Source: Perilla frutescens (lineage: Eukaryota; Streptophyta; Magnoliopsida; Lamiales; Lamiaceae). From it: DNA of 64,000 nt. The stretch is from assembly GCA_026008535.1 (NCBI GenBank), contig BRKX01000004.1, positions 39,374,501-39,438,500 of the forward strand, read 5' to 3'. This document shows positions 36,486 to 48,119 of the stretch, in pieces; position 1 is the first letter of the stretch, and each line of letters opens with the position of its first letter. Below the pieces are notes generated by a model that did not search any database, had not been told where the DNA came from, and was given only the letters and a program-made list of their open reading frames with translations. The position numbers and the translations under genes are program-made.

Positions 36486-37130
36486 ATTGAATAAATAATT
36501 AGCTCAAAGATAAACGTATCACAATGTTGTTTAATGTGATGAGATGGTATAGAATTATAAATCCCTCTACATATAATAGCTAAACTCGTCGCTATTCATG
36601 ATATTTCCGGCAAAATATTGAAATCGTGTGCGAAAACTAAAATCAGTACAAAACTCATGATAATTAGTTGCAATTATACGTTAGTAAAGCTACCATAGTG
36701 AGAACTAAATCAATGCCAGATTATTGATGACAAAAAGAAGAAAAACTAAAATAATCTAATTACCACAGGAATATCCAATCGGCAATGATAACGGAGAAAC
36801 AATTTTGCATGCTTAAAAATTTCAGAAACAAAAACATAAAAATAGAAAAAGGGAAGTTATTATCAAAACCTAATTAGCATCACAAACATGTTCTGAAATT
36901 GGAATGAAATAATATTTGTAAGAAGTCTAAATTATTTGATAATATAAATATTCACATGCATCGTATGTGTGTGTGTGTGTTTTTAACGTACGTTTGCCAC
37001 CGCCGAGGATCATGTGAACGGGGCGCTCCCGGCTGAAGAGACGGTAGACGGTCTTGCCCCTAATCGACGATGGTTTTTCATCTTCGGAATCCGACGACGA
37101 CGATAAATCACGGGACTCAATTTCGTCCAT
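35050..37130 (-). CDS. Reticulon-like protein (RTNLB family), five exons, 233 aa
   Basis: Coding exons on the minus strand are 36992-37130, 36258-36438, 35999-36140, 35297-35366 and 35050-35219. They sum to 702 nt, which is 233 codons plus stop. The protein has an acidic Ser-rich N-terminus (SSSSDSEDEKPS) and the RTNLB signature before the domain (VHMILGGGKHADVLLWREKK). It then has two long hydrophobic hairpins around residues 60-108 and 155-185, with RDVASGRDLKKFLSVIVGLW between them. The tail (YEKYEDQVDAFAEKA) ends in KKTA, a KKxx-type ER retrieval signal. Reticulons shape tubular endoplasmic reticulum. Introns 1, 3 and 4 are GT-AG; intron 2 (36141-36257) appears to use a GC donor (AG|GCAAGC). 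The start is the first ATG, giving the usual short plant N-terminus. This is the only intact host gene in the window. Confidence 0.93.
35512..35737. mobile_element. Probable small TIR element in reticulon intron 3
   Basis: aattagagcggtc at the left and the inverted ggacagttctaatt at the right bound about 225 bp that is far more GC-rich than the rest of the intron and contains repeated cagcccgg or ggcccat words. It lies wholly within the 632-bp third intron (35367-35998). The superfamily is unclear. Confidence 0.5.
36441..36482. repeat. (ta)n microsatellite in reticulon intron 1
   Basis: An uninterrupted alternating ta tract begins shortly after the acceptor side of intron 1 (36439-36991). 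A short gt run occurs at 36966-36980, near the donor. Confidence 0.85.
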
Positions 37131-37196
37131 CAAAAACTACTCTTCCTTTTTCTCCTCTTTCTTGTTATGACGATCCGCCACCCCAGATCACTAATT

Positions 37197-37241
<45 letters not shown>

Positions 37242-37310
37242 GGGGTTACGTGCAAGTGTAACAACTGAGTGAATTTTGATTGTGAGAGTGAGATTCTTGT
37301 ATTTTATATA
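37131..37310 (-). promoter_or_regulatory. Reticulon 5' UTR with (ct)n tract and TATA box
   Basis: On the minus strand TATATAAAAT (37301-37310) is a good plant TATA box. A start about 30 bases downstream (near 37265-37275) would give a leader of about 140 nt. The leader contains a (ct)n tract on the mRNA strand (37199-37238), common in plant 5' UTRs. Confidence 0.65.
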
Positions 37311-37509
37311 TTGCATGCATTTATGCAGCATTTTCTTCGTTATTATATGATTTATGAACGTTGATGTGTATTATAAGGGTACGGATATATATTGGAGTCG
37401 ATTGAGCATAACGTGTATTAATAATAACAAAAAAATAGCTTTTTTGTTTTTGTTTTTATTGGACATATATGACACTTTTTTTAATAATGATCGTCTAATG
37501 TGCATTATT

Positions 37510-38150
37510 TGTTGGGGATTGTGCCCTTAAAGCAATTGTGAATTGTTTTTTATCTTATTTATAAAAGCGAAATTTATTTTCGAATTAATATGCTTCTTGT
37601 ATGCATTTATTTTACATCACAGAAAATCCCTAGTTTATTTAATGTTACCATAATCTTAGTATATAAGTGTTATATACAAGAGGATTAAGATTATGGAAAA
37701 TAAACTAAAAATGAAGTCTGTGACGAATTTAATTAAAGTATGGGATATTTAATTAAAATGTCACTAATGCAGCCCAATGACATTATGAATGTGACCGTTT
37801 TATCCAAACCGTTGATGTGGAGACATTGATGCGATCTCTGTTCTATGGCTGCATGCATGCAGTATTCGCAGGCCCTCATTAGTTCGTTGCATGGCCACGT
37901 CATCAATCCATGAGCATTTATCTTGGTGCTTTGTTATCGTTGATTTTGTTCATTAAGTTTGGTTTATATTCTAGCCGTAGATTTAGTGTGTGTTTTCTTT
38001 GTGAGTACAATTGAGGGGCATTCTATCTCTATAAATAAGCCCCAAGCTGTATTGCTCAGTTTCGTTTTTTTGATTTCCAGAAATAAAGATTAGATTCTCA
38101 AAATATCTTCATCACTTTTCTTCGCATATGTACAACTCACAAACATAACA
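37510..38150 (+). repeat. 5' LTR of a truncated Copia element, 641 bp
   Basis: It starts TGTTGGGGATTGTG and ends aacataaca directly before the primer site. The ends and length suit Copia. No matching 3' LTR is present, so the element is truncated. It begins about 200 bp upstream of the reticulon TATA box, transcribed in the opposite direction. Confidence 0.78.
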
Positions 38151-38165
38151 TGGTATCAGAGAGCC
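38151..38165 (+). other. Primer binding site, initiator tRNA-Met type
   Basis: TGGTATCAGAGAGCC matches the initiator tRNA-Met complement over the first 11 bases, directly after the LTR, as is usual in Copia elements. Confidence 0.85.
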
Positions 38166-38226
38166 TAGGTTCTGCCGATTGCATACGATATTCCTAGAAT
38201 TTGTTGTAATTTTACCGATTGATTTC

Positions 38227-39363
38227 ATGATGCCAAAGCAAAACAGAAGACAACCGTGGAATCGGTTAGTTATTGAAGAACGAGGTTTTCACATTTCTGC
38301 TGAAGATGATACTGAGCAGCAAGAGCATTGGGATTGCAGTCAGACTCATGGAGCAATTACTGCTAATCGCCAGAATGACAGAACATTAGCCGGTGATGAT
38401 CGAAGACCAGCAAACACTTACAGAGAACAGATGAATGATGCCTTGTTTGTTCATCCGACGGATCATCCAGGTATGCAACTCACGACTGATTTGCTTACCG
38501 GTAACAATTTCCATAGTTGCCTTAGATCTATTAGGCGAGGATTGGCAGCCAAGAATAAACTCGATTTTATAGATGGATCTAATTAACCAACAGCTGATTC
38601 ACCTGATTATAAACAGTGGTTAAGAGTCGATTACTTGGTATTCTCTTGGATTGTGAACTCTATTAGCAAGGAATTAAGTAGAGGATTTCAACACATTGAA
38701 AATTCGAGAGATCTATGGATTGAGCTGAATAAGAGATTTGGAAGGACCAACGGTCCTCGGATTTATAAACTGAGACGAGAATTGGCCACTTACAGCCAGG
38801 GTAATCAGTCTGTTTTACATTACTATAATAATTTACAAGGCCTCTGGGATGAAATCCACCTTCTCGTGCCCTGTGAGATTTGTATTTGTGGTGCAGCTGA
38901 TTCGAACAAGAAAAATGAGGAAGGAGAGCGTCTCATGCAGTTTCTGATGGGGCTCAGTGACTGTTACGAGGCTATTCGCAATCAGATCCTTATTCTAGAC
39001 CCTTTACCGTCAGTTAGCCAAACTTATAGCATGGTTTTACAAGTTGAGGATCAGAAAGGTGTATCTTCTTTATATACAGAGGAGGTTGATCATAATGCTA
39101 TGTATAGCACTCAGAAGAATTTTGGTGGGAAACAAGATGGATACAGGCGCAGATTAACTAGAGAAGAGAAGCAGAAACTTAAATGTTCACATTGTGGAGG
39201 AAGTGGACATGAGAAACATGAGTGTTTTGAGTTGGTTGGAGTTCCGGAGTGGTATAAGAAATACAAGATAGACAGATTCAGAAATAAAGCCAATGTGGTT
39301 GAGGAAGATGACACAGCAAGTATCAAAGATGGCATGTCTGTTCAGTCATCAGATTCAATGTAA
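38227..39363 (+). pseudogene. Copia gag, one frame with a nonsense codon
   Basis: The frame contains the N-terminal gag motif (LTGNNFHSCLRSIRRGLAAK) and the central capsid domain (LWIELNKRFGRTNGPRIYKL, HYYNNLQGLWDEI). A zinc knuckle CSHCGGSGHEKHEC (Cys-x2-Cys-x4-His-x4-Cys) lies near its end. A TAA at 38584-38586 interrupts it, and a second TAA at 39361-39363 separates it from the protease in the same frame. The start at MMPKQNRRQPW is a choice; the frame is open from 38179. Confidence 0.88.
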
Positions 39364-39366
39364 GAA

Positions 39367-39945
39367 ATGAGCCAGTTTTTCCAAACAGAGTTGGCAAAGT
39401 ATCTTGGTCCTTTTATGCAGAAGGCAGGGAATACCAGTATGACTACTAATAGTGCCAATCTGGTAGAGGTTACAGAGAAAGATAAGCAAGCTTCAGATGG
39501 TTATATGGGTCATTATGCATTTGGAACCATGGATGGAATCAATAGAACAGAATGGATCATAGATTCAGGTGCTACAATTCACATGTGTTGCAATGCATCT
39601 CTGATGCACACTATCACTAAGCTGCATGTCCCTCAGAAAATATTTCTCCCTAATGGTTCAAGCATTATAGCAGATTATACAGGGGAAGTTAAGCTGTCAG
39701 AATGTATAACTCTGCATAAGGTACTCTTTGCTCCAGCATTTACTCACAATCTCATCTCTGTGGGGGAGCTGACAAAGGATGTTGATGGAAAGGTTTTATT
39801 CTTACCTATACATTGCCTCATCCAGAGTCATAAACAAGATCATTTCCTAGGAATAGGGAAATTGAAAGGAAAATTGTATGTTATGCAGCAAGCTGTGGAA
39901 GAAATTGCATGTTCCCATACCCTAATGCCTACCCTTACTATCAGA
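39367..39945 (+). pseudogene. Copia protease region, truncated
   Basis: In frame with the gag upstream. It carries the Copia aspartic protease signature EWIIDSGATIHMCCNAS and the downstream FLPNGSSI and HNLISVGEL blocks that precede integrase. The retroelement sequence stops near 39945, before any integrase, RT or RNase H. No 3' LTR of this element was found, so it was cut by a deletion or another insertion. Confidence 0.85.
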
Positions 39946-40798
39946 AATTATAAATATAATATATTTATATTATTTACATATTAGTGATAATTAATAATTA
40001 TATGAGATAATTATTAATTTGTTTCTTTATCTACACGATTCTGAATCTGTTTAAGATAGGAAACTGATATGTATTGGGATTTGACATATATCTAATTATA
40101 AATATAACATTAGAGAGAAGAATTATTTACGCCGTTCTTGAGAATCACGTGAGACGTGAGACTTGAATATTAATTCTATATGCTTAGAATTAATTCCCGA
40201 GAGACGTGAGACTTGAATATTAATTCTATATGCTTGGAATTAATTCTATATGCTTAGAATTAATTCCCGAGAGACGTGAATTAGGAAAAGGGATTAAGAA
40301 AGAAACCAAAAAGTTCTAATTGATATTGTGAATTCCATTTCATGCCATTCTCATCGGCGATATCAATGAGATTGGTTTTCTTTTGAATTCTTTTCTCTTT
40401 TTGTTTATTTTTAATTCAGATTAAATATCCTCCCAATACTACAACCCAATTCTACAATTTCATGTGTTGAAATAATCGTATAAAAATTAAGTTAGGAACT
40501 TAATAGATTTATTTCGGTGCCCACTCACTACCGTTCAAAGGGAGGATCGAATCGGAAGATCGTGGTGTTTACGAGCTTCAAGTTTCAAAGGTTGATCGAA
40601 GAAGACGAAGGAGGTTTAAGAAAAAGGTATTTTCTTTATCTCTTCTTTAGGTTTAAATAAATTTAATTCGCATGGATATTATATTCTTATATCACGATCT
40701 ATTGTCTGATTTATACCGCTTCTGCTCCAATTCATTTTGATCGAAAAGACGGATTTTATTCGACCTGAAATTGTTTCGAACCGGTTTAATTTCCAACA
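39946..40798 (+). repeat. Probable solo or partial LTR ending ttccaaca
   Basis: The last part (ggattttattcgacctgaaattg ... ggtttaatttccaaca, to 40798) resembles the U5 end of Copia LTRs. No primer site follows, so this is a solo or truncated LTR. The left boundary is not clear. A tandem duplication lies inside (40151-40270). Confidence 0.4.
40151..40270. repeat. Tandem repeat, ~50-bp unit, two copies
   Basis: Two units begin gagacgtgagacttgaat and end taattcccga (40151-40200 and 40201-40270). The second has an inner 20-bp duplication of taattctatatgcttgga. Confidence 0.85.
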
Positions 40799-41090
40799 TT
40801 ATTGTCCTTCTTTTGTGTATTATACTTAGGGTTGTAAATAGACAGAATAGCTCGCGAGCTATTCAAAACTCGGTTTGAAAATAATTCGTTTAAAGCTCGT
40901 TCATTTTCTAAACGGGCCAAGCTCGAGTTTCGAATTGACCTCGATAAAATTATCAAACTGAGCTTGAACAGAGTAGTATTTGCGAGCTGGTCGAGCTAGA
41001 ACTTAATTGAACATGTTCATGAATATTATAAATATTTTAAACGAGTAAATTAAACGAGCACTTTTTTCGATCTCGAGTTCGAACATGTAA

Positions 41091-42626
41091 CACTACAAGA
41101 AAACATCAATATAGCGACGAAAATGATGACAGAATGTATTCGGTCAACCCGGGCGACGAAAATAGTGACGAAACTGCGACAGATTAAATTAGCAACGGAA
41201 ATGGCGATGGATTTTTCTGTCACTAACTTAAAGAAAGAATAATCCGTCGTTACACATCATAATTTAATTTTAGATTATTTTTATATTTAACGACGAAAAT
41301 AGCCACGGATTTTTCCATCGCTAACTTGGCGACGGAAAAATTCGTCGTTAAATATTTTTTTTATTTTTTTATTAGCGACGGAATTTTCTGTAGCTAAAAT
41401 TAAATTTGATTTTTTTTAATTTTTTAATTTTTTTTATTATTCAATTACTACTAATTACGAATTTGAATTTAATCATTTTAATATTTAAATTTAATTTATT
41501 CTTTATATTTTTTTATTTTTTAATATTTTATATTATTTTGAAATTAATATTTAATTTTTTAACTTTTATTTTTTTTATTTTTCAATTATTACTAATTACG
41601 AATTTGAAATTAATATTTTTAATATTTTATCTTATATTTTAAGATTTTTTTATTTTTTTTTATTTTATATTATGTTTTATTTATATTTTAAATTTTTAAA
41701 TTTTATATTTTAATATTTTAATTTATAATATTATAATATTTTAAAATATAATTATATTAAGTCATTTATTTAGGACTTTTAATTTTATTTTTGTATATAT
41801 TATAAATATATAATATTTGAGAAAACTAATTTTCTCAAATATTTTAATTTTCAAATTTTTATAATTTTCTTTAATTTTTAATATTTTATATTATTTTTAA
41901 TATGTTTTATTTTCAATTACTGATTAATTAAGAATTTAATTTTTTTAAATATTTTCTTTATTTTACTTTTTTTGATTTATTTTATTTTATATTTTTTTAT
42001 TTTTTATAATATTTCATATTATTTTTTATATTTTAACTTTTTATTTATTTTATATTTTTAATTTTAATATTTTTATTTATTTTACTTTTTCAATTTGTTT
42101 TAAATATTATAATTTTTTAATTATTCAATTATTTTATATTCTTTTTTAATATTTTATGTCTTTTGTTATTTTTAAATTACTAACTAATGACTTTTTTATA
42201 ATTTTTGTTTTAATAATTTTTATTACTTTATATTATAATTATTTAATTTGGTAATAAAAATTCAATGAAAATAGGTTTCGTGTGTATATATATCTAGTAT
42301 TTCTATAATTTAACAAAGACATCTGGTAGTCCACATGGTTATAGCTTAAAGATGTAAGGCCTTTGATATGCACAGGTCCCGAGTTCGATTCTCTTGGGGA
42401 CAGATTTCGCTGAATTAATTCAGCCTCCACGTAGTTGGCTCAAGCTCGGCTTTGGCGGCTTGGCTTTTGCCGCAGCTGTTGCCCTTAGCTCGTTCGTCTC
42501 TACTCGTTTTTTTATTAGCGTCAGTAGAAATAGCGTCACCATTTTCGTCGCCCGTAGTATTGACGACGGAATTTCAAGTTCGGGTGACGGAATTTTCTGT
42601 CGCGAGTTTGCCATTTTCTTGTAGTG
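41091..42626. mobile_element. Complete non-autonomous CACTA element, 1536 bp
   Basis: It begins CACTACAAGAAAACATC and ends ccattttcttgtagtg, which inverts to CACTACAAGAAAATGG. The 3-bp target duplication taa is present on both sides (41088-41090, 42627-42629), diagnostic of CACTA elements. Subterminal repeats of the gcgacgaaaat/gacggaattttctg kind occupy both ends (41118-41395 and 42535-42605). The core is extremely AT-rich with no transposase, so it needs an autonomous partner. Confidence 0.93.
42324..42401 (+). other. tRNA-like segment inside the CACTA element
   Basis: gtccacatggttatagctt resembles a tRNA 5' half and A box. aggtcccgagttcgattctcttgggg resembles the T arm with a B box (gagttcgattctc, 42381-42393). 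The ends gtcc and ggac can pair. It looks like a tRNA-derived or SINE-like piece, not a working tRNA: a normal anticodon arm is not evident. Confidence 0.4.
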
Positions 42627-42795
42627 TAAATTAAATGAACTTTTTTTAGCATTCAAGTTTGAGCTCGATTAATAAATTTTAGAGCATGACAAATATTGAT
42701 CGAGCAAAGTTCGAACAATAAAAAAGCTCAAATAACGAGCAGAACTCGAACATCATGTTGATCGATTCGATTCGTTTACAGCTCCACTAGTACTT

Positions 42796-44225
42796 GATTA
42801 GTAATACTCTATTTTTGCAAATGTTTATTGTATTTTTTTTTCATTAAGGGTTGACAAATTTTTGCATTATTATATTAAATATCAAAACATTTGGATAGTT
42901 AATAACATGGCATTGTAATTGTTGCAAATAAAATACCATAATTTTTTTTTTTTGAGGAAAATAAAATACCATATTTATTGAAAAATCAATACCCAAATTT
43001 AAATCCATTGGGACTTGGGACTATGTTCGTGTTTTTTTGTTTGGGCGTGTTGCAAAAATAATTAAAGTGTGTTTTATTTGCAACTATTATAAGGTCAAGT
43101 TGAAATTAAAAAAGAATGTGATTTTTCATGTAAATAACGTTTTTGTTAATTTATTGAAAATAAACGAATATTAGTTATGTGCAAAAAGGTGGTACTATTG
43201 ATCAAGAAACAGAATACAAAAAATAAAAATAAAAAAATGACAAGAACAAAAAAATAAATAAAAATAAATGGGCATCAGAATTAGGATCTGGTCCTTATTC
43301 CATTAAATGCCCAAAACCTGAGGGGCTTCCTATTTTCAGTTTTAAGAAATTTCAAGTAAAAGTTGTTGTGAACCCACGAATTTTCTTTATTATTTGTGGT
43401 GATTTTCTGTAAATTGGATAGAAGAGCCTGTAATCTAGAACAAAAAGGTTCGTGGGAGAGAGTGGAGAAGACAATTACCCCATTACCACTACTTAGTTAA
43501 AATGATAATTAAGCCCACTAAAACCTATTACGACTAAGCCCATTACTACATATATGTGTTCGTAACAAAACCTACTTCCAAATTTACAATAAAAATAAAA
43601 ATGGTTATACTAGGTAATCGAGACTGAAAATGATATAATTGAAAATAAAAATAAAAATGCATTATGAACTGGATTGTGGTAGCAGTAGAGAAGAAGATTT
43701 GGTCAGAGATTGTAGAGGAGGCGGTCGGAGAGGGCGCAGTGGAGGCCGGAGGTGATATAGCAGCGGGAGTGGAAGAAGGAACAAAGATTTGATTTTTAGG
43801 GTTTCGTAGTTGTCTCAATTTGAATTATAAGAGGTTCTGATTTGGCTAGACGGGTTGACCCGGATTTTACCCATTAATATGGTGTTAGTTTCGTTTCCCT
43901 ACGGGCTCTTTTGTATCAGAAATGCCCATTTCATATATTAGGGTTAAAACATTATGTAAAGTGGTCTCCAAACACTTTGGGGTATGCATTCCCTAAAGTG
44001 CTATGAAATTATCAGAAAAGAAATTACTCATAACTTCTCCTCCTTACTCTTCTACTGTCTTCTTTCTTGCCTCCATCTCTATCTGTCTACGTTCTCTTCT
44101 CAATACTTCACCAAGATTTAAACTTTATTTCATAATTTTCTTATTTATTACATTAATCACCAAAAAATACAAAAATAGGGAAAAGAAAGTCCAAAAATTA
44201 CAGAGATACAACTAAGAACATAATA
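42796..44225. other. Intergenic DNA, no gene recognised
   Basis: AT-rich sequence with short poly-A and poly-T runs. The minus-strand open frame at 43546-43818 (Pro/Ser/Thr-rich start, then Phe-rich) matches nothing I recognise. The last 300 bp may be LTR DNA of the following gypsy fragment, but no LTR pair exists to prove it. Confidence 0.5.
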
Positions 44226-44227
44226 GT

Positions 44228-44241
44228 TGGTATCGAGAGCC
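44228..44241 (+). other. Primer binding site, initiator tRNA-Met type
   Basis: TGGTATCGAGAGCC matches the initiator tRNA-Met complement TGGTATCAGAGCC with one inserted base. It lies about 15 bases before the gag start at 44256. Confidence 0.65.
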
Positions 44242-44255
44242 ACCGAGCCTTGGCC

Positions 44256-45545
44256 ATGGCTGAGAACACGCGATTGAAAGAGCTACAAGAGACACAAAGG
44301 TAGATGTATCGGACACGACAAGCTTAGAATTTAAAAAGAAATTTAGCTGAATCAAGGCTTAAGGATCAGATCTCTTCAATGTCCAAAATGTAAGAAAACA
44401 TGATGAGTAAGTTAGAAAGCCTAGCCAATTCCTTTAATGTTATGCAAATTCAAATTCAGAAGGATACTAAGGGAAAAGAGCATGAAGATGGCGAGTCTAT
44501 GTTGGGGAGACCACCTATTAATTATATGGAAGAGAGACCCTAATCTAAAACTTACTACACGTGGGTAATACAGATATTGCGGAAAATCAAGGGGGACAGG
44601 TTATTGCTCCATTACCTAAAATTGATTTCCCTAAATTTGATGGTCCGCAGCCACATGTATGGACTTTATAGTGTAATGGGTATTTTAAAATGATTCCTAA
44701 TCTCACAGATGAACAGATTGCTCTAGCTACTATTAACTTTGAGGGTAAGGCTGACTCTTGGTATCAGTTATTTAGTTCCAAACAAACTTATCTTAACTGG
44801 ACCCAATTATTGGGGATAGTATCTGCTCGGTTTGAGGAGTTAAGAGAGGATAATGTGGTGGTGGAATTCAACAAGCTCAGGCATACAAGGGATTATTGGG
44901 CTTATGTGGATAAATTTGAAGAGCTTAGGGACTGTATGACATTGTTTTGGAATCATGCGTATTTTGAGGCCTATTTTGTTGCTAGCTTTCTAAGCAGGTT
45001 AAGTGAAGATTTAAGGACTGGAATTAAAATGTTTGACCACAAAACATTGGCTTAAGCTATTGAGTTAGGGTAGCACCAGCTCACCACTAATGAGCCCCTA
45101 ACAAAGAAGTTTAATGCTGGGAACAGAACTTACCCCAACAACCTGACCAGGAACATGCCTAATCACCCTAATCAGACAAACTCTTTCTCAACCAAACTGC
45201 AACAGCCACCAAAAGCACTAATTAAATTCCTGACTACAGAACAGATGAATGAGAGGAGGGCACAAGGATTGTGCTACAACTATGATGAGAAGTATATAAT
45301 GGGGCACAGGTGCAAACACAAGCTCAATTACATGATAATAACAGAGGAGGAATAATTTACTTATCTACAGACTTTGGCCATAGCAGAAGAAGAGCCCACC
45401 TCAGATAATACATTGGAAGAGATCCAGATGTCATTGAATTCCCTGAAGGGAGATGGCAACATCACAACTCTCAGATTCACTAGCACATGTGGTGAGCAAC
45501 CCCTGCAAATTCTCATTGATACATGTAGCACACTGACAAGTCCAA
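44256..45545 (+). pseudogene. Ty3/gypsy chromovirus-like gag fragment
   Basis: Translations in one general frame with several stops give a Met-start coil (MAENTRLKELQET) and the gag core (IDFPKFDG, FEGKADSWYQLF, FEELREDNVVVEFNKLRHT). A damaged knuckle GLCYNYDEKYIMGHRC follows (second Cys replaced by Tyr), then the linker ISLNSLKGDG-like text and the protease start LQILIDTCST, where Asp-Ser/Thr-Gly-Ser would be expected. The homology ends abruptly at about 45545. No RT or integrase follows. A long-dead fragment. Confidence 0.82.
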
Positions 45546-48053
45546 ATTCTCTTATATTTTTAAAATATTTTTTCTCATTATTTTGTCCTTTATTTTTCTT
45601 CTTTTGAGTCGGAAAGAGTGAGAAAAATTAACAGGGGGACAAAGAGAGCAAAAATAGAGGTTGTAGGCATTTTGGAGCTTAATACGGTGATGTGGGAACA
45701 AGTACATTTTCACAGTATCAAACTCCATGAAACGTGTTAGCTTGTAGAACTAATCACATTCCAGCATTCCTAAGAAGTGGTTGTCATGCCCACCAGACTC
45801 TCATGCAGATTCCAATCTTGGCAAATCCGCTGAGGGCATAAGAAGTTTGCGTGGAGATTCAATCCAGGAAGAAAGCAGAGTTCCTAAGGGCACAACAAGG
45901 GTAAAAAGAGAAGGTCTAACTGCATCTCTAAAATTCGGGATTAGATCAGTCATATATGGAAAGTGCATCTTCCAGAAAAAAAAGAAAAGAATGGGAATGT
46001 TGATACTCGTACCAAAATGCAGTAGAAAGATCTTCTCTACAAAGGAAGTGCATCTACTAGAAAATGAAGAATAATCATGTTGATATCTATACCAAAATAC
46101 TGCTAGAGGATCTTCTCTTCAAGGAAAAAGCATCGATCAGAAAAGGAAAGAATAGGCACGCTGACAACCCAGTCCAAAATTGAAAAAACACCTTCTCATA
46201 GGCCGATTTGAATTTCAACTTACTTATGGCCCAAGAAGACTAGGGTTTTGACCAACTTATATAAATACCACTAGAGAGGATCATTCACAAACATCAGAAC
46301 AATGGGAAAAAACATTTGAATTCATATATTCACGCACTATTTTAGTTTTTAGTTATTTATTTTCCAGCAGTTCCCATGGGCCTTATGCCCACAGGATGTA
46401 GGATGTCTAGTTTATGTTTTTAAGTTCGATGTTGGAGTTGAGCTTTATTTTTAATATATTTTATTAAGGTTTACTTTTAATTATGTCTTTTAATTTTCTA
46501 TTTATGTTTATGTCTAGCATGTGTAGATAGATCTTTTATTCCAGATTGAATGGAGATGATAACTTAACAAACATGTAAATGATACCATAGATGGACAACA
46601 ACTTCTCAACGGAAAGCTCTCACTCGTGCCTGGCAGAAATGCCCACCATTCCAGCATCGCTGAAGGAGAAGTTCGTGATCGTGCCCACAACAAACCCAGT
46701 GTGATTGACAGGAGAATGAGAGGAGACTGGGCATAAGAATAGCAATTACTAGCTAGAGCAGAAGTAATGCACCCTAGCCGTTGAAGGAAAGAGGAGCTTA
46801 CAAGGAAAGTCTGATCGCATCTTTTAGATTCTAAAAGGTGGATCGACTAATTAAGGAAGGTTAAATGTCGACAATCTAGGGCACGGTGAGTACAGAATCT
46901 ATGAGATAAATATTTTAAATAAGGAAAGAATCTGCCAGATATGGAATGTCGTGGGCACAACGACTGTGAATTGGGCTGAAGATTCCCCGGCCTGTGGGTG
47001 AAGTTACCTTGTGTTTTGTACTCCTATATAAATAGTTTTCATGGCAGAGGCTGAACAAGAATCTACACACGCCATATACATTATTATTTTACTTTTACTT
47101 GTATTTTAAATTCCGTTGAACAATCTCGGGCCTTATGCCCGCAGACACTTAGGATTTTCAGTTTCTATGTACTTAAATCCAACGTTGGCGTTGAACCATT
47201 TTGCTATTTAATCAAGTAAGTTTTTTGTATAATTTATGTCTTTATTTACCTATATTTATTATTATTTTAAGTCTAGCATGAGCGGCTAGACTCGTAATTC
47301 CGGATTGAACAAAGATAAGAACTTAATGAACATGTAAGAACCATGAGACTTATGGGCATAAACTGTGTGAATTTGGTTCCATCGTGTAATCATTTTCTTT
47401 GTTGCATTAAAGTGGGCTAAACTAGTTAATCATGGCTGATCACTCGTTAATTAGAATTGTGCTCACTACCTCCATAAATGGTCAATGAATCGTAGCTGTG
47501 TGTTGGTCATAAAGGGATGGGATACATCACGGGTAATAAGGGCATATAAGAGATCAGTGTCTAGGTAAATCTGGGTCTATTTAGGACATAAAGCTGTCTT
47601 GTTGTTTACAATCATATGAGAGATCGAGGTTGTGCAACAGGTTAGAGATTAGGGGACGAGAGATCACCTCTAGTCTACAATGAAATGATAGATTGGGTAC
47701 GTTAAGAGAGATCCGGTACCTTTAAATAGATAATTAGATTTGCATAAGTAATCAGAGTGCCTATGATCGGTCAAGTGTTTGTTAAGTTTGAAATCTAACT
47801 TCTAATCCGGAATGTGTTACTACTGATATTTTCCTTCCTTTGTTTTGTTATTTTTAGTTTATAGTATTTACATTAAGAAGTATGGAGACCACAACAACCC
47901 TCAAAACTTTGAAAATAGTGACATTAGAAGATAGAGTATATAGCTCCTCGTGGGATCATCCCTTACTCTCATTGCTAGCTACACATGCAATAGGTATAAG
48001 GATAAGTCTCTCTTGAGATTTATTCTGACCGTGAAACAACCACGTATCTGAAT
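45546..48053 (+). repeat. Degenerate LTR/leader region with internal ~850-bp duplication
   Basis: Sequence upstream of the Athila-like primer site. Two diverged direct copies are visible, about 45780-46590 and 46630-47350. Both contain tatataaat(a), gggccttatgcccrcag, a gttggMgttga word, and tctagcatg ending ttaatgaacatgtaa or ttaacaaacatgtaa. They may be two LTRs or a duplication within one LTR. No gene is seen; the open frame at 45781-46074 is judged incidental. Confidence 0.55.
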
Positions 48054-48070
48054 TAGCGCCATTGCCGGGG
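48054..48070 (+). other. Primer binding site, decayed tRNA-Asp type
   Basis: TAGCGCCATTGCCGGGG matches the tRNA-Asp complement TGGCGCCGTTGCCGGGG except for two G-to-A changes. It fits an Athila-like element on the plus strand. Confidence 0.75.
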
Positions 48071-48119
48071 AGCTGATTCTAGAAATTCTATTTTCCTAAC
48101 TTGTTAGCCTTACCGGTGG

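Larger units (their letters stand above)
40828..42787. mobile_element. hAT-like MITE (~420 bp) split by a CACTA element
   Basis: Left sequence AGGGTTGTAAATAGACAG and right ...CGTTTACAGCTCCAC are imperfect inverted ends. The arms share 'agctcg' and 'cgagct' words that pair with each other. Flanks ttatactt and tagtactt agree at 6 of 8 positions. The interruption 41091-42626 is the CACTA element. Family assignment rests on end sequence and target size. Confidence 0.6.

Noticed and set aside
37199..37238. (ga)n tract as a possible gene-free repeat array
   Set aside because: It lies in the reticulon 5' UTR, where ct-rich tracts (mRNA sense) are common.
41406..41642. Phe/Leu/Ile-rich open frame in the CACTA core
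   Set aside because: Extreme AT content gives hydrophobic shadow translation; there is no start context or homology.
43546..43818. Minus-strand 90-codon open frame
   Set aside because: Pro/Ser/Thr-rich start followed by low-complexity text. No family recognised, no splice or promoter signals seen.
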